In this document: piece after piece, positions 48,706 to 61,410 of the stretch
Numbering within the stretch: position 1 is the first letter of the stretch
Layout: each line of letters opens with the position of its first letter
Assembly (NCBI GenBank): GCA_947462335.1
Contig: OX381707.1
Coordinates: forward strand, 79,260,610 to 79,324,609
Reading direction: 5' to 3'
Source of the DNA: Harmothoe impar
Lineage: Eukaryota > Annelida > Polychaeta > Phyllodocida > Polynoidae
DNA: 64,000 nt
Notes under the pieces: generated by a model
Seen by the model: the letters and a program-made list of their open reading frames with translations, nothing else
What the model was told of the DNA's origin: nothing
The model's database searches: none
Translations under genes and position numbers: made by a program

Positions 48706-50009
48706 TATTGGTCTCACCCAGATCGTTCAGTATATCCTTGTAGCAGGGAATTATAAAAGACAAGCCTGGCATATATTATAAATAAGCATAATATTATGTA
48801 TACACTGATCTGACAGGTTATACCATATAGGCAGGGATGAGAATTCTGCTTCTAACATTGCAATGCATAATTAGTCCAGTGGCCAATCATCACATTCATG
48901 CAATGTAAGAAACTTGACCATTGTCTGTGCAGAAGTGCCAATACCTGAAAATACCCTTAAGGGGTTGGTGGATTTGGGGGGGAACAACAAGATTTTGACC
49001 CCTTGAAGGTTGGGGGGACCAAAACAATCTGGACCCCTTTTCAGTGAAAAAGCCAGCACGTTACTATAGCTCAAAGAAGTCAGCCGTGTTCATTTTCAGC
49101 CGGCCTGAGGGGGGATCAAAAAAATTGAGACCCCTCTCGTGGGGGGGTGGGGGGAACCAAGACAATTTCAACCCACCCGCGCGGAAATCCACTGCCCCCC
49201 CCCCTGTTGTTAAAAAATGACCACTCCCTAATATCCGTCAGCCTCACTGATTGCAGTGCAGTACAGTTTGTCCTGATGAGGAAATCCTGCTTTTAATCTC
49301 CCCATTTCATCTTGAATGTGTCTGTCCATATCATGCCCATTGTGTTTTAGTTTCAATTGCCTCCTCAAAAACTTTGTCCACAGAACTGGGCCTAATTGCT
49401 TGATTGTAACCGCCTTTTGTTCTCGGCTTGGACCCTGGTAATGATGACAAAAACTTGAAATGATTTAATTCTTAAAGGAGTGCTAATATTTTGTAATCAT
49501 TGTTTCATTGGCTGTCTTGTAATTAATTTTTTTTTTAGACTGAGTTTGAATTTATTTTTCTGGTGTCTGCATATACCTTGAATGGATGATTAATCACTGA
49601 AATAGTTGCTACCACATTTAGTCTGAGTAATTCAGGAAGTACCAACTATATAGGCAGCTGAAAAAAAAGGAGACAGCTGTGTGCAGAGTAGTATCATTAC
49701 TAATGGATAAAATGGGACATTCTTTTCCAGCATTTATTCCCTCGCCCCTCTCCCACTGGGTTCATGGTGTATCAAACACTGAATATGATAATCATACACC
49801 ATATAAGCTAAGGCTGGTAGTTTCCTTGGAAATAACGTATATATGCTTGAGGGAACTTTCACACAGCTTAGGTCAGAATGATTGCAATGCTACAGATGTC
49901 AAACATATTATTTCATCAATCGACCAGTATTCTCCCTTAACTGATGAAAATGAACATTGGGATTTGAAGGGGTTTGCTGTGATTCATCCTTGTGCATTTT
50001 GAACACTAA
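48706..50009. other. intergenic DNA with G/C-run repeat, no gene seen
   Basis: Around 48945-49210, GGGG-rich phrases ending in ACC recur with GACCCC-type partners (GGGGGGGAACAAC, GGGGGGACCAAAAC, GGGGGAACCAAGAC). This suggests one decayed element. No coding signal is seen. Confidence 0.45.
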
Positions 50010-50215
50010 AAGCTCATTACAAGTGCTTAGCCTAGATCTGCACTTTAATTGGAGGATTACCAGCCTCCAACCAAAAGACCCTCTCCCCATTAATCGATAA
50101 TGACATCGATGTAGTTAGGCCTAAATCCTACTCCAAAGTGGCAAATACATCTTACTCTTAAGGGTTTACGTCCTAATGCGGAATAAAAGTCATTGATAAC
50201 GCAAAGCCACATGAT
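50010..50215 (+). repeat. dispersed repeat, uninterrupted copy
   Basis: ACAAGTGCTTAGCC, TAATTGGAGGATTACCA, ATTAATCGATAATGACATCG and CCAAAGTGGCAAATACATCT are contiguous here. At 28060-28680 the same order is split by an insertion. Confidence 0.7.
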
Positions 50216-52049
50216 AGATAGAAATTATCAGCCTGTGAAAACAAGTTAATATAGTGAAATACCTAACATTTATGGAAAAAACATGAAGTAAGATGGAGGG
50301 AGAGAGAAAGCAAAAAAAAGTACCTTACCTCCCAGTGCCTACCTTGTCACACCACCGTGCATGTTACATCCAATACTACATCCTGTTACCAGACACTCAC
50401 ACAGTGGGAGCTATTTATACTGCTGCTGTAGAATATCTGTGTATAGAAAAAAGACTACTCTACTAAGGTGATAGACTTTTTTTCCATGCATTAGACAAGA
50501 AGAGACACCCCTCACTAATGCCATAATGGCAAGAACTGTAAGAGCGCTGTCTGAGTAATTAAGTGCTTTAGCTTTGAGAAATCATCCTTGTATGACCAGC
50601 AATATAAAGAAAGGTGTCCTTTAGAGTACATAACCTTCCTTCCTATGTCAATCCCGTGTCATCTAGTTTACTCAGTTTAAATTCATTGCAACTGTGTTCT
50701 GCCACTTACGTGAATACCGTCCAAGTAAACAAAAACTGTTATACAACATTTCATAATGATTCTCTATGGCTCCTAAAACAGGCCAAACATTGTTTATAAC
50801 ATTGAGAACATTATGTCGGCGTAAAATAACATATATTCTCATTAGATGGAGACTCCATTCTTAGTGTACAGGTAATTTGCCTCCATATAACAGTTAACTA
50901 AACCAGAGAGTTCAGTTAAGCCCCACAGCACTTAATTACCAGTCACACCTCCAATTGGAGCAGACCAGGTGAGCTCTCCTTGCCAACAGTAGGCCTCTCA
51001 ATTTGCTGTTAAGCCCCACTTGATTAAACAATTTTGTAGTCAGACACCCAGACACCCCTCTTGTCAGCATTTCACCAAAGACATTGCTTTTAGAACCACA
51101 CACTCAACAATTTTTCTTTAAGCAGAACCATACAATGAAAGGTACTTGCCAAAAAATACTTCTTGCATCATTATAATTACAATAATACTCAGACACCATA
51201 ATTGACAATAAAACATTTTCCATTTTTACTCTGAGGTATTTACTACAGAACCCAGCTATATAGCAGCCCTAAAAGGATAAGTCACTTAAATAATGAATTA
51301 ATTGTAAAAAATATATGAACAACATTGGTATGTTTGGCTAGAGAGCTGTCAGCATATAGTTCTCACCCAGATATACCCAACAGACAGAAACTGACACTGT
51401 TGAGCGTGATGCCCACCTGTGCCACCTTCTGTAGTAAATCTCTGTTATCACCTGTAACCACCCTGACTACTCATGTGTCACAGAGACGAAGGTACAGCCA
51501 CACTACAAGGAAGGCATGCGTGTCTTAGCTACATAATACTCTTATAGAGTGTAAGGTGAATCAAGGGGAGGGTGTGCTTTGGTGGGGATGAATTGACATT
51601 CACGGAGCATGCAGTTCCACAGCTCCTAGTACTAAGTTCTGGTTCCATTGAAGGCATTCACCATCATCTTCTGTTTTCCAGCTGACGGCTGAAATAGCTA
51701 GGTCTTGATTGTTAAGATGAGTCCTGCCTTTTACAATGCAATGACATTATTTGGACAATTTTAAAACAGTTCCTGCATAATACATTGATAAAGCCCCCCA
51801 TACTTTGTCAATATAATTTCCAAATTGCCCTATCGTTTTTGGTACTGAAATGAAACAAATGCAGTGTAAAGTGTAAACCTATTGTAACTGATACTGTAAT
51901 ATGTATTTAAAGAAAAAAGTACTAACTTTTCCATATTGTTAATATCTATTGTATTTGTCTGCGAGGTGTAGGCCCTTGCATGGCAGAAATGATACATCTC
52001 TAAATCAACATTGCTGCTACTTCTCTTAAAATAATACCCTCAATCAACA
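50216..52049. other. intergenic DNA with repeat fragments, no gene seen
   Basis: The block 51410-51625 (CACCTTCTG, TCATGTGTCAC, TAGAGTGTAAGGTG, GGAGCATGCAG) matches 58620-59240 but lacks the pogo-like insertion found there. No protein-coding signal is seen. Confidence 0.5.
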
Positions 52050-52560
52050 TCTCCGACTGACAAGTGATCTGCTTACCCTGTGGTCTGCTCCGGTTATTTC
52101 TGTCACTTCTTAAGCTTCTCCATTGTTTTTAACAAAGATGCAAAAAATGCCAGAGTGCAGCGCATGGCCCAACAGGTGTCTTGAGGTCGGAAGTATCGTG
52201 AGTGCTCAAAGGTGCTTTTTTTTTTTTTTTTTAAAGTTTGCAATATCAACCCTTGATTACTAACAGATTTGGTCAAATATTGATTATTCTTGTTAGCACA
52301 TATAGAAATCACTTAAACTGGTTAATTTTGTGCATAGATCATGCACTTAACTACTCATGTAGATTTGGCTTCTAAAAAACACAGGTAAGCCTCAGTCAAT
52401 AGCAAGGCCAGAGCCTTCCAGACTGAAGTATTTACACTACCCTAGACTCAGGTGCTCCCTTCTGACAGGTTTCCATGAAAGGTTTGAATCCTTACACACA
52501 TAGCCTGTCCTTTCATATTGGATCTGTAAATATTTCAAGTATATTGGCTGGACGTATTCT
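52050..52560 (+). repeat. fragments of two dispersed repeats
   Basis: 52050-52215 (GTGGTCTGC, TGCCAGAGTGCAG, GTGTCTTGAGGTCGGAAGTA) matches 59790-59950 and 43030-43190. 52385-52560 (CCTCAGTCAATA, GTATTTACACTACC, ATTGGATCTGTAAATATTT) matches 46330-46500. Confidence 0.65.
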
Positions 52561-53815
52561 AGAAGGATCTGTAATAATACTATGGAATATAATATGACAT
52601 ATGAGAAGACAATAGTTAATGGGTGCTTATAGCGTATGGCTGGATATACCTGGCCTTTTTATTAACATATATCACAGTAAAATTTGAAAACCAACTGGCG
52701 GGCTCAGTAGCGTCCCTAACAACCGCCGCACACACCCCTAGTGTGGGTAATCAGAACCACCACAACCCCGGCGCCGCCGCGTCCTACATAAGGGGGCGTG
52801 GTCACTATACTCTGCAATATATACATATAACTGCCAGGGCTCTTATATAGACCATTTCGGAATTCTCCCCCATGAATATGAGCCATGGGCACTTCCGGGA
52901 TTGAAGCTGTAAATTCCTTCCTGCCGACAGCCCCACAAAAAAGCCAAGGTTGAATGTCTTTAGGCCCCTCGTGCTGCAATGCTCCCTTTCAGACACCTGG
53001 GAGTGGATAGAGTGACTGGGTTCTTCAATGTGTACCCACTGCCTTTACATACAGGGAATTCCCCACCTAATCTGTAAGACTGTCTGCTGAGGTGTCTAGT
53101 TACTAATCACGTGAAGGGATTGGTTTTGAGTAGGTGTGACTTTTAGAGGTAATCAATGTGAATGTGAACAGATTGCCAACACAGTTAGATCAATAGACCA
53201 AAAATATTCACACTAGATTATCTTACACTAATCTGGGACAACACACCTTATTTCACCTTTGTGGGACACTAGTAACCATTACTACATATTAAACACTCCC
53301 ATTGAGATGTCCACACTATTTGCTGATCAACATACCTATTTAAAAACAGCCCTATGGATCACTTATCAGTCATGTAGTAACTGCTTTGATACACCAGGCC
53401 CTATATGGGCAGTGCTTGCTTTTGCATCTGAAACAGTAATGTGTAACAAGCTTCAAACCTTGATATAGATATTGGCTGTACATCCTCTGGGTTTGCCTTC
53501 TCTGTACTTCTAGTGCTAGCACTGTAGTTGGGAAAACAATGACTGTATATATATATATCTGTGGGTGCAGGTAAAAGAATAAATATGCCAGGTGTTTGCA
53601 GCAAACCGTATTGGAATGCTGACTCTATATTGAAAGTCAGTGGCGTATACACTATAGTGTATAGCCCCCAGGGCCTGTTTAGTGCCACCTACCCTATACA
53701 TCAAATAAGTACACAGCAGCTACCAAAGGTTCCTTCAGTATCAGTAATTGTCATTACTTTGCACGCCTAGAATACTAGGATATGGCATCAGAGATTGTTA
53801 AATATACAATATTGC
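52561..53815. other. intergenic DNA, no gene seen
   Basis: No coding signal is seen. CATGGGCACTTCC (52885) is a short piece of the 46250/63410 repeat family. Confidence 0.45.
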
Positions 53816-53875
53816 AGTACATGTATGTATGTATGTATGTATCTATCTATCTATCTATATATTTATCTGTCTATC

Positions 53876-53906
<31 letters not shown>

Positions 53907-53935
53907 CTATCTATCAATCTATCTATTAGACCCTT
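53816..53935 (+). repeat. GTAT/ATCT tetranucleotide microsatellite
   Basis: Five GTAT-type units are followed by about twenty ATCT units with few interruptions. Confidence 0.95.
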
Positions 53936-54655
53936 TTATGTCCTCATTGTGTGATCTTTCCAGAATATTGGACACAAGGCACACACAAGGTGAAACCATA
54001 GTTAAACAGTTCTATGTTACCTATTTTTAATGTAAAGATATGAGTCCCTTGGTTGTGCATTCTTGGTAAGAGAGCTACAGACAAATTTGAGTAACTTTAT
54101 TCCCTATCAGCGTAAATATATATATTGCCCCAGGTTGTCTATAGTGAAGATGTCCCCCAGCCAGACACAGGACATCTGTGTCTCTGATGTCTTCATCTTT
54201 ATCTCTACAGAATTGATTTTGTCTGAGATTCCTCCCAGGTTTTTACGCGCATACACCCAGGCTGTTAGTGCAGGGATGAAAACACATCAATAGATTTCTT
54301 TCCATCAGAATGACACAAGGTTAAAGTTTGGCCTTACATGGTAGCATTGGATAATAGAATGTATGAATTCATGTGTGAGACAACATATATTCAAGAGGTA
54401 TGCTGTGGTATATATTATCATACATCATGAAAACTAGATTTAGTTTGGAAGAATATAATTACATGATAATTGAGGCATCAAAGCTCAAGTCTTTTTCTCC
54501 AGCAAGGATGCATTCTTAGCAATCTGTTAGTCAACATTGCAATACACTTCTCATACTGTTTGATTATAATTTACATATTAGTTGAAAAAAATCAAATAAC
54601 AGACTATTTATTCTTTTAAATTGAAATATTTCATATCAAACCGACTAGTTTACTG

Positions 54656-54683
<28 letters not shown>
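54656..54683. repeat. (TA)n microsatellite
   Basis: About 13 uninterrupted TA units. Confidence 0.9.
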
Positions 54684-54686
<3 letters not shown>

Positions 54687-57600
54687 CAGCAGTATGCCCT
54701 ACATCAGGGGTTGCACACACCAATACCTCATATTGCAACTTTAAACCATGTCTTAACACAAGCCTTTTCAATTGATAACCATTGCTGTGCAACATAAAAT
54801 ATTGCACCAGACTCAAAGAGGCTGCAATCTTTTATTTTTATATTTCAACTCATCCATGCCATGGAATGAGCGTTCTCATGGAAACCACTACAAGTCGATG
54901 GATGTAGCCAGCTTCCTCACTTCCACAACAAAGTAGGATGGTTCTGAAATTAAATAGTAATAGGATGAGAGCCAGATGCTGATTCCATTAAACAACTGTT
55001 TATGGTTGTAAAGAGAAGCAGTCTAGAGGCAGCCACTGCTGTACATTTAGTAAATTTTTTGAGAATAAACCTAAGCTAAGCCTAGTTTAATAAAGTAATT
55101 ATTTCAGAGATTTTATCACGAAGCTTTTTTCTTAAACCTCCAGTTGACATTTTATATATTTAAAATTGTGATGCAGCTCAGAAATTACTTCTAGGGACAA
55201 TGGGGAGTAGAAGCAACATGGGGCGAAGGGTCAGGATGGAGACAACACCAGACAGGAATCCAGGTAGGTATAACACCTAGATATCACATATGGATGTTAT
55301 TTTTGGCGCTATACAAATGGCCCTGGACACATTATCTCTTTCCCTCTTCAACCTCCAAATCACGGGTTAGCAGAGATAAGGTCTAGGGGTATAATAAAGC
55401 ATATTATGCATCTTTCACACAATCTGTCCTAATCTATTTATTTATATCCTCTGATTACCAGTATCTCTGTCTCTTTTTTCTCTACAAGGTCTCTATTCTT
55501 GATATACCTAGCACAACAAAGCATATACCATTTCTCATAAATAAAATAGAGTATCTGTTGTGCCACTCGTTAATTCATTTTGTACAACTCGTTAAATAAA
55601 AGTCAACATTTGCAAACGCTGTGCGATTTGGCTTAGTGAAACCACCTCTACAAATACCCTACATTCCAGTTTTCACATTTTCCATACATGTTCTCAGTAA
55701 TTTATATATCAAAAACTGTAACATACAGAGCAACCACATTCAACATAATCATCAGTACAAACACTTGGTTTATATATATATATGTTTTAAATAACAAGAT
55801 TGTACCGTGATATCCGGGCCTGCAAAAATTAAGCCGGGCCTGCAACAGTTTTCTCATAAACTACGTTCACTTGAAAATATTTTTCTTCTCAACAGTATCT
55901 GTGTGTAGGTAAGCAGTTATATTCTCCATCGCAATCTGAGTACCTGCAATCATCCCATCACAGTCTAACCCTTCTTACCACAACCACCCCCGCATCACAG
56001 CTTTGATCTTCACTGCAGTACTTCCTTGTAGTTCCCTGTAGACATAATTGGGTGTAAGTAAAGGCCCAGTCTACACCAGGGTCTGAGTAGCTGCAATCAC
56101 CCCATCACAGGACCTCTACTTACTACATACCTCCAGTACATGTAGAGTGTCATGGGGGCAGCACAACATGTTTTCTTACAACTTGTGCCTTATTGCAGTG
56201 TGGTTATTTATAAACCAAGCTGATAGTGATGCATATTTGATTAGAAGGTGAAAAATGTAGAAGCTGGAACCTGTTTGCTGGTGCAATGTTGAATTCATGT
56301 TGAAAACTATGAATACTGATTAAAATATATCCAACTGTCCTAACACAGTGCTATGACAGCTTACACATTAGGCCACTCCAAAAAGGAGGCTTTTTTTTAC
56401 TCACAGGCTACAGTATATGGGATGATGGACGTGTTTTATGACAAAAATTCACATTTTAGTAATAAAGAATTTATGGATCTTTAAGAGTAGGATAAATATA
56501 AGTTATTTCTGTACCACTGCATTACTGGCAGTATTAGCTTTAATTTGATACATAATGTCCCAATATTTGTCCATTATTATCATATTTCTCATAAGGAATT
56601 AGCAAAAAGAAATATGAAAAGTTTTCCCCAAAAGCAGATTTTTATGATGCATGCGCTGATGAATAACTATTATATATTTTTTAATGGCCTTATATGGTAA
56701 CCTGTTGATGGTTGCGATCATATATCAGTTATATACCGGGGCAAAAAAACAGCTCTGCAGTTGAAGTCTACATGGATGCATTTTAAATTGATGTTCGTGT
56801 GTATCCCTCTACAGCTTAGACACTAGATGCTCTTTAGATATGCTCATCATGGATCTTCACATTAAATGAAGATAGATAGCCCCATCCCTGCCACCTAGTT
56901 TCTGTAATTAATTATTTCTTAATCAAGCCCAAATCGAACCGAAAAGTGTCAAATACATTTCAATCTACTTCTGCTACACTATAATATAAAATAACAATGA
57001 GGCATTGGTGATTGGAAACCATGGGGGAGATAATCATAATGAACTAGCTGAGACAGAAAGTAAATGAAAATGAAAAGGCTCCGGTGCATGCCTGGCAAGG
57101 GTTTGTGGATAAAGAAATAGACGCTTCTCCATTAGCAGACTAATTATGACCGACGGTCTTCAATAATGAGGCAGCTTTGTACTTAATTAGCCGAGTGAAT
57201 GTTTTTTGTGCTTTCATTTGTCACTTTTTCAATAAGCATATTATATAAGGGGGTTCACCTAAACACAATTGACTGTGCAATGGTACATCTAATACAGGAT
57301 CCTTCATTGTTGAAGTAAATAGGTACAGGTAAGGAGGTAGCTTGTCTATCAGGGTCTCAGTATCTGCTGCTGTATATTCTTTATAGTACCATACTGTCAC
57401 GATTAAGCGCAGGAGTGCTAATGAATGTGGCAGGGCTCTCACACAGGCACGTTTTCTGTCCATGTACAGACAAAATAATAAATAATGACCCCCTAATTTG
57501 AACAGTGTTAGGTTTCAATAGTGCACTGAGAGGGGTATTTAGTTTCATTCGTTTTGATGACTGTGTATGTCCTGAAATAAAAGTATACCATGGGAAAGAG

Positions 57601-58419
57601 AAGTATTCAAAGCACCATACATAGACCCTGATATACATAGTTTGTAATGATATAGATTTTGTGACAGGAATAATAGTAGCAATACCTTTAAATGCTGTCT
57701 AATCCATTCCATTTAAAGCAATTACAACCGTCTCATCTCATTTGTGCCTCTTAGAAATATTGTAGAAAAATAGACACTCAGCTCTACTTAGATCTACTGT
57801 GAAGCTAACCTGCAATACCCCTAATACAAACTGCAATCTAAATTCAAATTGCACTTCGTCTGGTCCAGGTCTGGTCCCTATCTCGTCCATTTAACACTTG
57901 GAGAGCTCTGCCAGCCCCAGCACCACCGAATTCCATCTCCAATTGGAAACAGTTCAAAGGCCTCCTAGAGCCCAACACAGGCTTCTCAGCCTCCCTGTTA
58001 AATCTTGTTTGATTAGAAGAGATTTTAACCACGAGCCCTGGTTGACCCTTTGCCTAGCATCTGTGAATTGACCCTTACGCACTTGATTAATTTAAATGAC
58101 TTTAATGTCTTACCAAGGATTTGAAGACTCCTTTAAAAGCCAAACACAATGCTTGCAAGCTTCATGTGTGTTTGTTGTCACTTTGCAGGCATTACATTAT
58201 GAATAAATTGTGAAATTGTATGTGTGCAACATTAATGTCCTATCCTAGGGACGTACCAACATATCTAACCTAGAAATCACCTACAGGTAAAACTGAAACT
58301 GCCTCCTGTTGGATACCTGTTGTGTTACCATCCCATGACACCAACTACTGTGTAAGATGCTGCTCTGTGTGAATTTAACCATAACTTAACACACTAAGGA
58401 ATGCATAATCTGACTTGAC
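54684..58419. other. intergenic DNA, no gene seen; possible conserved non-coding stretch
   Basis: No coding exons were recognised. CTGAGTACCTGCAATCATCC (55935) recurs with changes at 56081. A weak relative of the 28060/50010 repeat lies near 56840-56990. The 57000-57240 stretch has lower repeat content and several homeodomain-type TAATTA words (57150, 57184). Confidence 0.45.
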
Positions 58420-58696
58420 ATTCAAATAACTTTGATTTGACCTTCACACAACTGTGATTCTTTGATCTGATAATGGTCTGACACAACTTAGCATAGCTCA
58501 GTATTGTAACAGGTTAACAGTTATTCGTAACTCAGTCTGGATACAAAAACATTTAATGATGAATTCACTGTGAAGTGTATGTGTATGTAACCTAGATATC
58601 ACCTACAGGTGAAACTGAGGCTGCCACCTCTATGTGGCACCTTCTGTTGGATATCCCCTTGTAATATCATCGCATCACCCTAACTTTTCATGTATC

Positions 58697-59113
58697 ACCA
58701 GTACTGTAAAACCTCGCATAGAAGCAAGAGAGCCATAAGCTGGGGCTCCACTACCAGATTTTCTCGTATGATTGGATCTATTCCCACACATCTGACCAAA
58801 ACAGATGTAAATATGAAACACCATTTGTTTAAGGCTATATTTTTATTTACATCTCTTTGGGTCTTATTTGTGAGAATAGGTCTGATTTGACGGCAAAATT
58901 GGTTAGTGGAGTCCCAGCTATAGAGTCAGATTGCCAGTGTGGCTTATAGTTATAGGATCGGCCCAGAGTCGGGGAGGGCTTATACCCATGTTTTAGCTAC
59001 TATAGAACGGTACTAAATTCATCATAATCATATCAGCAGTGCGGCATATAGGATTAGCCTCAAGTCTAGTTGCTGCTTATACGCGAGTCCGGCTTATACA
59101 GTATTACAGTATA
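58697..59113. mobile_element. pogo-like repeat, copy 2
   Basis: It begins TACTGTAAAACCTCGCAT and ends CGGCTTATACAGTATTACAG, with GGCTTATA phrases inside as at 47701-47926. The related segment at 51470-51490 runs straight across this point without it, which supports a true insertion. Confidence 0.6.
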
Positions 59114-60632
59114 CAGGGAGACCACAAGGGAGTGGTTTATGTCTCAGCTACCTGATACCCTTATACAGTGTATGGTGTATCAGAGGGATGGTGCCCTTTG
59201 AGGGTCACACCTTGATATGCATGGAGCATGCAGGTGCACAGCTTACCACAGGTGGAGACACTAACACTGCCCGGGAGCCAATGGCCAGTAGTTTTTGGCT
59301 TTGCCTTCTCGATAGGGTTGTATGAAATTAAAAACGTTATTTTGACCTAAGATAACATACTTTTGTGAGTTTTTATTTTCTTGGGTGGCCTGCAGGAATG
59401 AGAAAAGAAAAAAATGAGAAAATTCCTTGGAAATCAACAGGTATCTGTTTATGTTGATTACGATTTTGATGTAGCCTAATCAATGATCAGTGACTGTCCA
59501 TCATTTTTTTACCCCACATTTTGAGCTCGTTTATGTACCATAGTCAGAAATAGAGTAATGGGTGAATCTACCGTAGGTTACTTTTTGATAATCAATTTTC
59601 ATGCTTAACTGCAGTACTGCCAGTAGCTAGATATTATTTTGAAAATGCACCGCACCTTACTATTTATAGTAGTCTGCTGTTTATTTAAGCTTGTATTCCC
59701 CCATGACTAAGCATTGTTACAATTAACCATATTCAAAATAAATTGCTGCTATTTGATTAAAGCATAATCTCAAAAAAGAAAATTAGACGCTAGTCAAGTC
59801 TTAAAATGACAAGTGACCACCTTACACTGTGGTCTGCAGGAGGTTATTTCTGTCCCTTCCTGACCTTTTTCCTGGTCTTTGACAAAGCTGCAAAAACAAT
59901 GCCAGAGGGTAGCACATGACGCTAGATGTGTCTTGAGGTCAGAAGTAGTTATTAAAATGAATTAGCAGGTAACACTAGATGCTAGTGGTGGCCAAATATG
60001 ACCATACAATCAAGCAATTAGGCCACATTTGATTCTCCTGAGACACAAAGACATCTATACAAGTTCCCCTTTGATCTAGATGATAGCTTAATCTATCCTT
60101 CTGTTCTTGACAATAATTATTTATATGATGCTGGTGTGACTTCTGTCATTATACTGGGGCTGTCTGAAGCTGCTTGTGAACTTTGGTTCTACGTCCTTCA
60201 CTTATTGTTTATTTACTACCATTCAGCCTTCAGTCAAATGAAGGATATCCGCTGAAACAGAAGCAAACTAAGAGACCGGAAGTTAGAAAAGAGACATCAG
60301 AGCTGGCAATTTGTCATAGGTCATGCTGTCATCCAGTTATAGCAGGTAAACAATGATGAATCAACTACTGCTCTATTGCATGGCTTTATTTGGGTTTGAT
60401 ATGAACGCTTCACCTTCGATTTGTAGGTAAGATACATATTTCATTGAAATACATTCCTATCATTTGATTCCATCTAACAATTTCTATCATAGTCATGTCT
60501 CAACAACAAGAAGGTAATATAAATGTCAATGATCAATCATCATAAGTAGACCATGGCAAACAAAGTTAAATAAAGAAACATGAAAGCTTCTCCCTTAATC
60601 TAGTGGCTATTCACTGAACCCCAATCTGTGTA

Positions 60633-60877
60633 GGGTAGATTCACCTGGATACATCGAGACAGACACTTGATTTTCTGGTTATTCAAGCATTTTTCGTTTT
60701 TTGCTTGTGAGCAATGGTAAAGTTTACGCATCATTCTTTCCAATAACCAACCACTAAAATTGTATATACGAGAAAGGAATATTTACGCGTTGCTGTGACA
60801 ACCAAAATACAGGAACTTGTTCCTCAAATTCCACTGTCCTTCTCAGAGAATGTGTTGGACTCATGGTGAATCTACCC
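60633..60877. mobile_element. MITE with GGGTAGATTCACC ends, TA target
   Basis: It begins GGGTAGATTCACCTGGATAC and ends CATGGTGAATCTACCC, flanked by TA. It shares ends with the 1.2-kb element at 19438-20657. The homologous repeat copy near 43760 lacks it. Confidence 0.75.
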
Positions 60878-61234
60878 TATAGCTGAATGCCCACTTTATA
60901 ACCTTCCCATGACCATCCAATATTCATGACTGAGAACAGACCGCTTTATGATACGGATTTATGAAGACACAGATCGGGGTAATATTGTTCATATTTTTAT
61001 AGAATCCAGGGTAACCAATCCCGGGAGGTAAAATATTTCCAGAAGTATTGCTCACCACCTAAGTGGGTCAGGGTGTAGGAGCTGTGAGAGACCCATGTAA
61101 AAAGCAACTCAAAGACATGCCAGAGGAAGACACTAAATTAGCTTGTCAAGGTGCTGAGCATGTTCGGAATCAGTCAGGACAGGCATTCTCCAACCTGCTC
61201 CTAAACCCTTTAAGGACAGGTGTTGCTAAAAGAT

Positions 61235-61410
61235 GACATTTGTTGGCATGATGCACCAATGCAGCCCAGGTGAGTAACTCGGCAGTGCTGCATTGGTGCA
61301 TCATGACGACCCTTTGGGGTTGTCTTAACCTCATAGGGTCGGCATGATGTTTGAATGCAGCACTGGTGAGTTACTGGCTGCATTCATGCATCGTGACGAC
61401 AAAGGGCATG
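61235..61410. repeat. inverted GCATGATGCACCAATGCAG repeat
   Basis: GCATGATGCACCAATGCAGC is followed by its inverted partner GCTGCATTGGTGCATCATG about 40 bp later. A second, diverged pair follows (GCATGATGTTTGAATGCAGC and GCTGCATTCATGCATCGTGA). Confidence 0.7.

Larger units (their letters stand above)
58420..60990 (+). repeat. long dispersed non-coding repeat, copy 2
   Basis: Blocks in order are TTTGACCTTCACACAACT (58436), CCTTCCTGACCTTTTTCCTG with AATGCCAGAGGGTAGCACAT and TGTCTTGAGGTCAGAAGTAG (59850-59950), AAGGATATCCGCTGAA (60242), GTAGACCATGGCAAA (60546) and CCCATGACCATCCAATATTC (60906). They match copy 1 at 42560-43920. Copy 2 is longer because it hosts insertions, including 58697-59113 and 60633-60877. 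Confidence 0.75.
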
